From NCBI RefSeq assembly GCF_051401765.1, contig NW_027480423.1, positions 15,252,001 through 15,316,000 of the forward strand: a stretch of DNA of 64,000 nt. Direction: 5' to 3'. This DNA is from Calliopsis andreniformis. Lineage: Eukaryota; Arthropoda; Insecta; Hymenoptera; Andrenidae. The notes under the pieces were generated by a model that saw only the letters and a list, made by a program, of their open reading frames with translations, ran no database searches and was not told the DNA's origin. Within the stretch, counting starts at the first letter, position 1. The number at the start of each line of letters is the position of its first letter. Positions 1 to 11,440 of this stretch are shown piece after piece. The position numbers and the translations under genes were made by a program.

Positions 1-1820
1 GTGGCCCGGAACGTAGATATGACCATCACTTTCAAATTGGTTGCAATTATTCCTGTAATATGATGGAAAAACTGTTGTATTTTTAACGCATTTTATGCTT
101 CGGGCATTGACTTCTAAGGCCCTAACTATTCAATCTGTTGGAGCAATGCCCTAGAGTGAAGCATAGGTTGCCCGGAACATAGAAATGACCATAACTTTTA
201 CACTGGTTGCTATCATTCGTTTTATACGATAGAACAGCTGTTATATTTATATTGTAGTTTATGCTTCTGGCGTTGACTTCTTAGGCCCTAACTGTTCGAT
301 CTGGTGGAACAACGCCCTAGGATGAAGCCTAGGTTGCCCGGAAAGTAGAAATGACCATAACTTTCACACTGGTTGCAATTATTCGTTTTATACGATGGAA
401 AAGCTGTGGCACCAGTATTGTATTTTATTCATCTGGGGTTGACTTCTACGGCCGTGGCTATTAGGTGTGGTGGAGCAACGCCCTAGAGTGACGCCTAGGT
501 TGCCCGGAGCGTAGAAATGACCAATACTTTCGCAATGTTTGCAATTATTCATTTTATACGATGGAAAAACCTTTGTACTTATATTGTATTTTATTCTTCT
601 GGCGTTGACTTCTAAAGCCCTAACTGTTTGATCTGGTGGAGCAACGCCCTAGAGTGAAGCCTAGGTTGCCCGGAACGTAGAAATGACCATAACTTTCACA
701 CTGGCAGCAATTATTCGTTTTATACGATGGAAAAACTGTTCTATCTATCTTGTATTTTATGCTTCGGGCGATGACTTCTAACGCCCTAACTATTCGATCT
801 GGTGGAGCTACGCCCTCGAGTGAAGCGTAGGTTGCCCGGTACGTAGAAATGACCATCACTTTCAAACTGGTTGCAATTATTCCTGTTATATGATAGAAAA
901 ACTGTTGTATTTTTATTGCATTTTATGCTTCGGGCATTGACTTCTAAGGCCCTAGCAATTCAATCTGTTGGAGCAACGCCCTAGGGTGAGGCCTAGGTTG
1001 ACCGGCAAGTAGAAATGACCATAACCTTCATACTGGTTGCAATTATTCGTTTTATATGATGGAAAAACTGTTGTATTTATATTGTATTTTATGCTTCGGG
1101 CATTGACTTCTAAGACCCTAACTATTCAATCTGTTGGAGCAACGCCCTAGGGTGAAGCCTAGGTTGCCCGGAAAGTAGAAATGACCATAACTTTCACACT
1201 GGTAGCAATTAATCCTGTTATACGATGGAATAACTGTTGTATTTTTATTGCATCTTATGCTTCGGGCGTTAACTTCTAACGCCCTAACTATTCAATCTGT
1301 TGGAGCAACGCCCTAAGGTGAAGCCTAGGTTGCCCGGAAAGTAGAAATGACGTTAACTTTCATACTGGTTGCAATTATTCGTTTTATACGATGGAAAAAC
1401 TGTTGTATTTATATTGTATTTTATGCATCTGGCGTTGACTTCTAAGGGACTAACTATTCCATCTGGTGGAACAACGCCCTTGGGTGAAGCCTAGGTTGCG
1501 CGGAACGTAGCATTGACCACAACTTTCACGCTGGTAGCAATTATTCGTTTTATAGAATGGAAAAACTGTTCTATTTATTTTGTGTTTTATGCTTCGGGCG
1601 TTGACTTCTAAGGCCCTAACTGTTTGATCTGGTGGAACAACGCCCTACAGTGAAGCCTAGGTTGCCCGGAACGTAGAAATGAACATAACTTTCACACTAG
1701 TTGCTATTATTCGTTTTATACGATGGAAAAACTGTTATATTTATATTGTATTTTATGCTTCTGGCGTTCACCTCTGAGGCCGTTGCTATTCGATGCGGTG
1801 GAAGAATGCCATAGAGTGAA
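1..1820 (+). repeat. Region A, left edge: satellite units with the CAATCTGTTGG subtype
   Basis: About eleven units. Four of them (near 131, 961, 1129 and 1297) carry CAATCTGTTGG in place of CGATCTGGTGG, and several have TTTTTATTGCATTTTATG and TTCGGGCATTGAC. This combination is otherwise typical of the right-hand part of the window (45-64 kb) and I saw it only once in between (near 27.02 kb). No multi-unit repeat is evident here and no gene is present. Confidence 0.85.
641..669. other. Representative dyad (hairpin-capable) element of the satellite unit
   Basis: CCTAG (648-652) and CTAGG (661-665) are inverted copies around an 8-nt loop AGTGAAGC. Outside them GCAA (641-644) can pair with TTGC (666-669), leaving a CGC bulge. 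The arrangement recurs at the GCAACGCCCTAG to CTAGGTTGC junction of most units, so it is a conserved property of the repeat rather than a single site. A role in cruciform formation is inference. It is too short and lacks a T-run to be read as a bacterial terminator. Confidence 0.7.
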
Positions 1821-4800
1821 GCCTAGGTAGCCCGGAACGTAGAAATGTCCATATCTTTCGCACCGTTTGCAATAATTCATTTTATACGATGGCACAGCCG
1901 TTGTATTTATATTGTATTTTATGCTTCTGGCGTTGACTTCTTAGGCCCTAACTATTCGACCTGGTGGAGCAATGCCTCAGAGATAAGTCTAGGATGCACG
2001 AAACGCCGAAATGATCATTACTATCACGCTTGTTGCAATTATTCCTGTTATACGATGAAAAGACTGTTGTATTTTTATTGTATTTTATGCTTCAGTCGTA
2101 GACTTCTAAGGCCGTAGCTATTCGATATGCTGGAGCACCGCCCTAGAGTGAAGCCTAGGTTGCCGGGTACGTGGAAATGACCACTACTACCACACTGGTT
2201 GCAAATTATTCCTGCTATACGATGGAAAAACTGTTGCATCTTTATCGTATTTTATGCTTCTGGCGTTGACTTCTTAGGCCGTAACTATTCGATCTGGTGG
2301 AGCAACGCCCTGAAGTGAAACCTATATTGCCCGGTACGTAGAAATGACCACTACTATCACACTAGTTGCAAATTATTCCTGCTATACGATGGAAAAACTG
2401 TTGCATCTTTATTGTATTTTATGCTTCTGGCGTTGACTTCTAAGGCCCTAACTATTCGATCAGGTGGAGCAACGGCCTAGAGTGAAGCCTAGGTTCCTCC
2501 GAATGTAGAAATGAACATAACTTTCACACTGGTTGTAATTATTCATTTTATACGATGGAAAAACTGTTGTACTTATATTGTGTTTTATTCTTATGGCGTT
2601 GAATTCTAAGTCCCTAGCTATTCGATCTGGTGGAGCAACGCCCTAGAGTGATGTCTAGGTTGCCCGGAACGTAGAAGTGACCATAAATTTCACACTCATT
2701 GCTATCATTCGTTTTATACGATAGAAAAACTGTTATATTTATATTGTATTTTATGCTTCTGGCGTTGACTTCTTAGGCCCTAACTGTTCGATCTGGTGGA
2801 ACAACGCCCTAGGGTGAATCCTAGGTTGCTCGGAAAGTAGAAATGACCATAACTTTCACACTGGTTGCAATTATTCGTTTTATTAGATGGAAAAGCTGTG
2901 GCATCTTTATTGTATTTTATTCTTCTGGGGTTGACTTCTAAGGCCCTAGTTATTAGGTGTGGTGGAGCAACGCCCTAGAGTTACGCCTAGGTTGCCCGGA
3001 ACGTAGAAATGACCATTACTTTCACAATGTTTGCAATTATTCATTTTATACGATGGAAAAACTTTTGTACTTATATTGTATATTATTCTTCTGGCGTTGA
3101 CTTCTTAGGCCCTAACTATGCGATCTGGAGGAACAACGCCCTAGAGTGAAGACTAGGTTGCCCGGAACATGGAAATGACCATTACTTTCACACTGTATGC
3201 AAATATACATTATATACGATGGAAAAACTGTTGTATTTATATTGTATTTTATGCTTCTGGCGTTCACTTCTTAGGCCCTAACTATTCGATCTGGTGGAGC
3301 AATGCCTCAGAGATAAGTCTAGGATGCCCGAAACGCCGAAATGATCATTACTATCACACTGGTTGCAATTATTCCTGTTATACGATGGAAAAACTGTTGC
3401 ATCTTTATTGTATTTTATGCTTCTGGCGTTGACTTCTAAGGCGCAAACTATTCCATCTGGTGGAGCAACGCCCTAGAGTGAAGCCTAGGCTGCCCGGAAC
3501 GTAGAAATGACCATAACTTTCACACTGGTTGCTATTATTCTCTTTATACGACGGAAAAACTGTTATATTTATATTGTATTTTATGCTTCTGGCGTTGACT
3601 TCTTAGGCCTTAACTTTTCGATCTGATGGAACAACGACCTAGAGTGAAGCCTAGGTTGCCTGGGACGTAGAAATGACCATTACTTTCACACTGTTTACAG
3701 TTATTCCTGTTATACGATGGAAAAACTTTTGCATCTTTATTGTATTTTATGCTTCTGGCGCTGACTTCTAAGGCCCTAGCAATTTGATTTGGTGGACCAA
3801 CGCCCGAGAGTGGAGCCTAGGTTGCCCGCTACGTAGAAATGACCATTACTTTCACACTGTTTGCAGATATACATTATATACGATGGAAAATCTATTGTAT
3901 TTATGTTGTATTTTATGCTTCTGGCGTTGACTTCTTCGGCCCTTACTATTTGATCTGGTGGAGTACCGCCCTAGAGTGAAGCCCAGGTTGCCCGGAACGT
4001 AGAACATACCATTACCTTCACACTGGTTGCAATTATTCCTGTTATACGATGGAAAAACGGTTGCATCTTTATTGTATTTTATGCTTCTGGCGTTGACTTC
4101 TAAGGCCCTAACTATTCGATCTGGTGGAGCAACGCCCTAGAGTGACGACTAGGTTGCCCGGAACATGGAAATTACCACTACTTTCACACTGTTTGCAAAT
4201 ATACATTATATACGATGGAAAAGCTGTTGTATTTATATTGTGTTTTATGCTTCTGGCGTTGACTTCTTAGGCCCTAACTATTCGATCTGGTGGAGCAACG
4301 CCCTGGAGTGAAACCTATATTGCCCGGTACGTAGAAATGACCACTACTATCACACTAGTTGCAAATTATTCCTGCTATACGATGGAAAAACTGTTGCATC
4401 TTTTTTGCATTTTATGCTTCTGGCGTTGACTTCTTAGGCCGTAACTATTCGATCTGGTGGAGCAACGCCCTGGAGTGAAACCTATATTGCCCGGTACGTA
4501 GAAATGACCACTACTATCACACTAGTTGCAAATTATTCCTGCTATACGATGGAAAAACTGTTGCATCTTTATTCCATTTTATGCTTCTGGCGTTGACTTC
4601 TGAGGCCGTTGCTATTCGATGTGGTGGAAGAACGCCATAGAGTGAAGCCTAGGTAGCCCGGAACATAGAAATGTCCATATCTTTCGCACTGTTTGCAATT
4701 ATTCATTTTATACGATGGCAAAATTGTTGTATTTATATTGTATTTTATGCTTCTGGCGTTGACTTCTTAGGCCCTAACTATTCGATCTGGTGGAGCAATG

Positions 4801-6858
4801 CTTCAGAGATAAGTCTAGGATGCCCGAAACGCCGAAATGATCATTAGAATCACGCTTGTTGCAATTATTCCTGTTATACGATGAAAAGACTGTTGTATTT
4901 TTATTGTATTTTATGCTTCAGTCGTAGACTTCTAAGGCCGTAGCTATTCGATATGTTGGAGCACCGCCCCAGAGTGAAGTCTAGGTTGCTCGGAACGTAG
5001 AAATGACCACTACTTTCACACTGTTTGCAATTATTCATTTAATACGATGGCAAAACTGTTGTATTTATATTGTATTTTATGCTTCTGGCGTTGACTTCTT
5101 AGGCCCTAACTATTCGATCTGGTGGAGCAATGCTTCAGAGATAAGTCTAGGATGCCCGAAACGCCGAAATGATCATTACTATCACGCTTGTTGCAATTAT
5201 TCCTGTTATACGATGAAAAGACTGTTGTATTTTGATTGTATTTTATGCTTCAGTCGTAGACTTCTAAGGCCGTAGCTATTCGATATGTTGGAGCACCGCC
5301 CTAGAGTGAAGCCTAGGTTGCCCGGAACGTAGAAATGAACACTACCTTCACACTGTTTGCATTTATTCATTTAATACGGTGGAAATGCTGTTGTATTTAT
5401 ATCGTATTTTATGCTTCTGGCGTTGACTTCTAAGGACCTAACTATTCGATCTTGTGGAACAACGCCCTAGAGTGAAGCCTAGGTTGCCTGGAACGTAGAA
5501 ATGACCATAACTTTCACACTGGTTGCAATTATTCATTTAATACGGTGGAAATGCTGTTGTATTTATATCGTATTTTATGCTTCTGGCGTTGACTTCTAAG
5601 GAAATAACTATTCGATCTGGTGGAGCAACGCCCTAGAGTGAAGCCTAGGTTGCTCGGAATGTAGAAATGACCATAACTTTCACACTGATAGCAATTATTC
5701 GTTTTATACGATGGAAAAACTGTTGTATTTATATTGTATTTTATGCTTCTGGCGTTCACTTCTTAGGCCCTAACTATTCGATCTGGTGGAACGACGCCGC
5801 AGGGTAAAGCCTAGGTTGCCCGGAACGTAGAAATGACCATAACTTTCACACTGATAGCAATTATTCGTTTTATACACAGGAAAAACTGTTCTATTTATTT
5901 TGTATTTAATGCTTCGGGCGTTGACTTCTAAGGACCTAACTGTTTGATCTGGTGGAGCAACGCCCTAGAGTGGAGCCTATGTTGCCCGGAACGTAGAAAT
6001 GACCATAACTTTCACACTGGTTGCAATTATTCGTTTTATACGATGGAAAAACTGTTGCATCTTTATTGTATTTTATGCTTCTGGCGTTGACTTCTTAGGC
6101 CCTAACTATTCGATCTGGTGGAACAACGACCTAGAGTGAAGCCTAGGTTGCCTGGAACGTAGAAATGACCATTACTTTCACACGGGTTGCAATTATTCCT
6201 GTTCTAGTATGGAAAGACTGTTGTATTTTTATTGTATTTTATACTTCTGGCGTTGACTTCTGAGGCCGATGCTATTCGATGTGGTGGAAGAACGCCATAG
6301 AGTCAAGCCTAGGTAGCCCGGAACGTAGAAATGTCCATATCTTTCGCACTGTTTGCAATTATTCATTTTATACGATGGCAAAATCGTTGTATTTATATTG
6401 TATTTTATGCTTCTGGCGTTGACTTCTTAGGCCCTAACTATTCGATTTGGTGGAGCAATGCTTCAGAGATAAGTTTAGGATGCCCGAAACGCCGAAATGA
6501 TCATTACTATCACGCTTGTTGCAATTATTCCTGTTATACGATGAAAAGACTGTTGTATTTTTATTGTATTTTATGCTTCAGTCGTAGACTTCTAAGGCCG
6601 TAGCTATTCGATATGTTGGAGCACCGCCCCAGAGTGAAGCCTAGGTTGCTCGGAACGTAGAAATGACCACTACTTTCACACTGTTTGCAATTATTCATTT
6701 AATACGGTGGAAATGCTGTTGTATTTATATCGTATTTTATGCTTCTGGCGTTGACTTCTAAGGACCTAACTATTCGATCTGGTGGAGCAACGCCCTAGAG
6801 TGAAGCCTAGGTTGCTCGGAATGTAGAAATGACCATAACTTTCACACTGGTTGCAATT

Positions 6859-6875
6859 ATTCGTTTTATACGGTG
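6859..6875 (+). other. CENP-B-box-like motif, 8 of 9 core positions
   Basis: ATTCGTTTTATACGGTG is compared with the vertebrate CENP-B core NTTCGNNNNANNCGGGN. TTCG, A and CGG match and only the last G is T. The ordinary unit has TACGATG here and scores 7 of 9. Binding by a CENP-B-like protein is inference. Confidence 0.55.
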
Positions 6876-9134
6876 GAAAAGCTGTGGCATCTTTATTGTA
6901 TTTTATCCATCTGGGGTTGACTTCTAAGGCCCTAGCTATTAGGTGTGGTGGAGCAACGCCCTAGAGTGACGCCTAGGTTGCCCGGAACGTAGAAATGACC
7001 ATTACTTTCACACTGCTTGCTATTATTCGTTCTATACGATGGAAAAACTGTTATATTTATATTGTATTTTATGCTTCTGGCGTTGACCTCTGAGGCCGTT
7101 GCTATTCGATGTGGTGGAAGAACCCCATAGAGTGAAGCCTAGGTAGCCCGGAACGTAGAAATGTCCATATCTTTCGCACTGTTTGCAATTATTCATTTTA
7201 TACGATGGCAAAGCTGTTGTATTTATATTGTATTTTATGCTTCTGGCGTTGACATCTTAGGCCATAACTATTCGATCTGGTGGAGCAATGCCTCAGAGAT
7301 AAGTCTAGGATGCCCGAAACGCCGAAATGATCATTATAATCACACTGGTTGCAATTATTCCTGTTATACGATGGAAAAACTGTTGTATCTTTATTGTATT
7401 TTATGCTTCTGGCGTTGACTTCTAAGGCGCAAACTATTCCATCTGGTGGAGCAACGCCCTAGAGTGAAGCCTAGGCTGCCCGGAACGTAGAAATGACCAT
7501 AACTTTCACTCTGGTTGCTATGATTCTCTGTATACGATGGAAAAACTGTTATATTTATATTGTATTTTATGCTTCTGGCGTTGACTTCTTAGGCCCTAAC
7601 TATTCGATCTGGTGGAACAACGACCTAGAGTGAAGCCTAGGTTGCCTGGAACGTAGAAATGACCATTACTTTCACACTGTTTACAGTTATTCCTGTTATA
7701 CCATGGAAAAACTTTTGCATCTTTATTGTATTTTATGCTTCTGGCGCTGACTTCTAATGCCCTAACTATTCGGTCTTGTGGAACAACGCCCTAGAGTGAA
7801 GCCTAGGTTGCCAGGAACGTAGAAATGACCATCACTTTCACACGGGTTGCAATTATTCCTGTTCTAGTATGGAAAGACTGTTGTATTTTTATTGTATTTT
7901 ATGCTTCAGTCGTAGACTTCTAAGGCCGTAGCTATTCGATATGTTGGAGCACCGCCCCAGAGTGAAGCCTAGGTTGCTCGGAACGTAGAAATGACCACTA
8001 CTTTCACACTGTTTGCAATTATTCATTTAATACGGTGGAAATGCTGTTGTATTGATATCGTATTTTATGCTTCTGGCGTTGACTTCTAAGGACCTAACTA
8101 TTCGATCTGGTGGAGCAACGCCCTAGAGTGAAGCCTAGGTTGCTCGGAATGTAGAAATGACCATAACATTCACACTGGTTGCAATTATTCGTTTTGTACG
8201 ATGGAAAAACTGTTGCATCTTTATCGTATTTCATGATTCTGGCGTTGACTTCTTAGGCCGTGTCTATTCGATCTGGTAGAGCAACGCCCTGGAGTGAAAC
8301 CTAGGTTGCGCGGAACGTAGCAATGACCATAACTTTCACACTGGTACCAATTATTCGTTTTATACACAGGAAAAACTGTTCTATTTATTTTGTATTTAAT
8401 GCTTCGGGCGTTGACTTCTAAGGCCCTAACTGTTTGATCTGGTGGAGCAACGCCCTAGAGTGAAGCCTAGGCTGCCCGGAACGTAGAAATGACCATAACT
8501 TTCACACTGGTTGCTATTATTCTCTTTATACGATGGAAAAACTGTTATATTTATATTGTATTTTATGCTTCTGGCGTTGACTTCTTAGGCCCTAACTATT
8601 CGATCTGGTGGAACAACGACCTAGAGTGAAGCCTAGGTTGCCTGGAACGTAGAAATGACCATTACTTTCACACTGTTTACAGTTATTCCTGTTATACGAT
8701 GGAAAAACTTTTGCACCTTTATTGTATTTTATGCTTCTGGCGCTGACTTCTAAGGCCCTAGCCATTTGATTTCGTGGAGCAACGCCCGAGAGTGGAGCCT
8801 AGGTTGCCCGCTACGTAGAAATGACCATTACTTTCACACTGTTTGCAGATATACATTGTATACGATGGAAAATCTATTGTATTTATGTTGTATTTTATGC
8901 TTCTGGCGTTGACTTCTTAGGCCCTAACTATTCGACCTGGTGGAGCAATGCCTCAGAGATAAGTCTAGGATGCACGAAACGCCGAAATGATCATTACTAT
9001 CACGCTTGTTGCAATTATTCCTGTTATACGATGAAAAGACTGTTGTATTTTTATTGTATTTTATGCTTCAGTCGTAGACTTCTAAGGCCGTAGCTATTCG
9101 ATATGTTGGAGCACCGCCCGAGAGTGAAGCCTAG

Positions 9135-9288
9135 GTTGCCCGGTACGTAGAAATGACCACTACTACCACACTAGTTGCAAATTATTCCTGCTATTCGATG
9201 GAAAAGCTGTTGCATCTTTATTGTATTGTATACTTCTTAGGCCCTAACTATTCGATCAGGTGGAGCAACGCCCTAGAGTGAAGCCTAG
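9135..9288 (+). repeat. Shortened satellite unit (154 bp)
   Basis: From one GTTGC landmark (9135) to the next (9289) is 154 bp instead of 166. The text passes from TTGTATTGTA straight to TACTTCTTAG, so about 13 bases covering the GCTTCTGGCGTTG part are lost near 9227-9233, while the unit has the extra A of the GCAAATTATTCC class. It is the largest single deletion I noticed in the window. Confidence 0.85.
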
Positions 9289-11440
9289 GTTGCTCGGAAT
9301 GTAGAAATGACCATAACTTTCACACTGTCTGCAATTGTTCCTTTTATACGATGGAAAAGCTGTTGTATTTATATCGTATTTTATGCTTCTGGCGTTGACT
9401 TCTAAGGACCTCACTATTCGATCTGGTGGCGCAACGCCCTAGACTGAAGCCTAGGTTGCTCGGTATGTAGAAATGACCATTACTTTCACAATGTTTGCAA
9501 TTATTCATTTTATACGATGGAAAAACTTTTGTACTTATATTGTATTTTATTCTTCTGGCGTTGACTTCTTAGGCCCTAACTATGCGATCTGGTGGAACAA
9601 CGCCCTAGAGTGAAGACTAGGTTGCCCGGATCATGGAAATGACCATTACTTTCACACTGTATGCAAATATACATTATACACGATGCAAAAGCTGTTGTAT
9701 TTATATTGTGTTTTATGCTTCTGGCGTTGACTTCTTAGGCCCTAACTATTTAATCTGGTAGAGCACAGCCCTAGAGTGAAGCATAGGTTGCCTGGAACGT
9801 AGAAATGACCATTACTTTCACACTGTTTACAGTTATTCCTGTTATACGATGGAAAAACTTTTGCATCTTTATTGTATTTTATGCTTCTGGCGAAGACTTC
9901 TAAGGCCCTAACTACTCGATCTGGTGGAGCAACGCCGTAGAGTGAAGCCCAGGTTGCCCGGAACGTAGAAATGACAATTACATTCACACTGGTTGCAATT
10001 ATTCGTCTTATACGATAGAAATGCTGTTGTATTTATATCGTATTTTATGATTCTGGCGTTGACTTCTTAGGCCGTATCTATTCGATCTGGTGGAGCAACG
10101 CCCTGGAGTGAAACCTAGGTTGCGCGGAACGTAGCAATGACCATAACTTTCACACTGGTACCAATTATTCGTTTTATACACAGGAAAAACTGTTCTATTT
10201 ATTTTGTATTTAATGCTTCGGGCGTTGACTTCTAAGGCCCTAACTGTTTGATCTGGTCGAGCAACGCCCTAGAGTGAAGCCTAGGCTGCCCGGAACGTAG
10301 AAATGACCATAACTTTCACACTGGTTGCTATTATTCTCTTTATACGATGGAAAAACTGTTATATTTATATTGTATTTTATGCTTCTGGCGTTGACTTCTT
10401 AGGCCCTAACTATTCGATCTGGTGGAACAACGACCTAGAGTGAAGCCTAGGTTGCCTGGAACGTGGAAATGACCATTACATTCACACTGTTTGCAGTTAT
10501 TCCTGTTATACGATGGAAAAACTTTTGCATCTTTATTGTATTTTATGCTTCTGGCGCTGACTTCTAAGGCCCTAGCAATTTGATTTCGTGGAGCAACGCC
10601 CGAGAGTGGAGCCTAGGTTGCCCGCTACGTAGAAATGACCATTACTTTCACACTGTTTGCAGATATACATTATATACGATGGAAAATCAATTGTATTTAT
10701 GTTGTATTTTATGCTTCTGGCGTTGACTTCTTAGGCCCTAACTATTCGACCTGGTGGAGCAATGCCTCAGAGATAAGTCTAGGATGCACGAAACGCCGAA
10801 ATGATCATTACTATCACGCTTGTTGCAATTATTCCTGTTATACGATGAAAAGACTGTTGTATTTTTATTGTATTTTATGCTTCAGTCGTAGACTTCTAAG
10901 GCCGTAGCTATTCGATATGTTGGAGCACCGCCCCAGAGTGAAGCCTAGGTTGCTCGGAACGTAGAAATGACCACTACTACCTCACTGGTTGCAAATTATT
11001 CCTGCTATACGATGGAAAAGCTGTTGCATCTTTATTGTATTTTATGCTTCTGGCGTTGACTTCTAAGGCCCTAACTATTCGATCAGGTGGAGCAACGCCC
11101 TAGAGTGAAGCCTAGGTTGCTCGGAATGTAGAAATGACCATAACTTTCACACTGTCTGCAATTGTTCCTTTTATACGATGGAAAAGCTGTTGTATTTATA
11201 TCGTATTTTATGCTTCTGGCGTTGACTTCTAAGGACCTCACTATTCGATCTGGTGGAGCAACGCCCTAGAGTGAAGCCTAGGTTGCTCGGTATGTAGAAA
11301 TGACCATAACTTTCACACTGGTTGCAATTATTCGTTTTATACGATGGAAAAACTGTTGGATCTTTATTGTATTTTATGCTTCTAGCGTTGACTTCTAAGG
11401 CCCTAACTATTCGATCTGGTGGAGCAACGCCCTAGAGTGA

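Larger units (their letters stand above)
1820..11440 (+). repeat. Region A, mixed satellite units with a recurring GAGATAAG subtype
   Basis: About 58 units with no simple higher-order period. Unit types recur at whole-unit spacings, often followed by the same neighbour. The diverged junction subtype TCAGAGATAAGTCTAGGATG appears near 1980, 3308, 4804, 5134, 6464, 7292, 8952 and 10768. Two adjacent units near 4314 and 4481 (both CCTATATTGC) are almost identical and 167 bp apart, a fresh single-unit duplication. Units of the GCAAATTATTCC class are 167 bp long through one extra A. No gene is visible. Confidence 0.88.

Noticed and set aside
641..669. Rho-independent terminator.
   Set aside because: The stem is short, bulged and not followed by a T-run, and it repeats every unit in a eukaryote-type satellite.
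1845..2117. Recurring plus-strand frames of 80-121 codons (containing YASGVDFLGPNYS) that look like a multicopy small protein family.
   Set aside because: They recur only because the satellite recurs. They run across one unit plus part of the next, and are open only where the diverged junction subtype or a single-base indel removes the usual TGA. Their ends vary with single-base changes, unit length is not a multiple of 3, and there is no purifying pattern or regulatory context.
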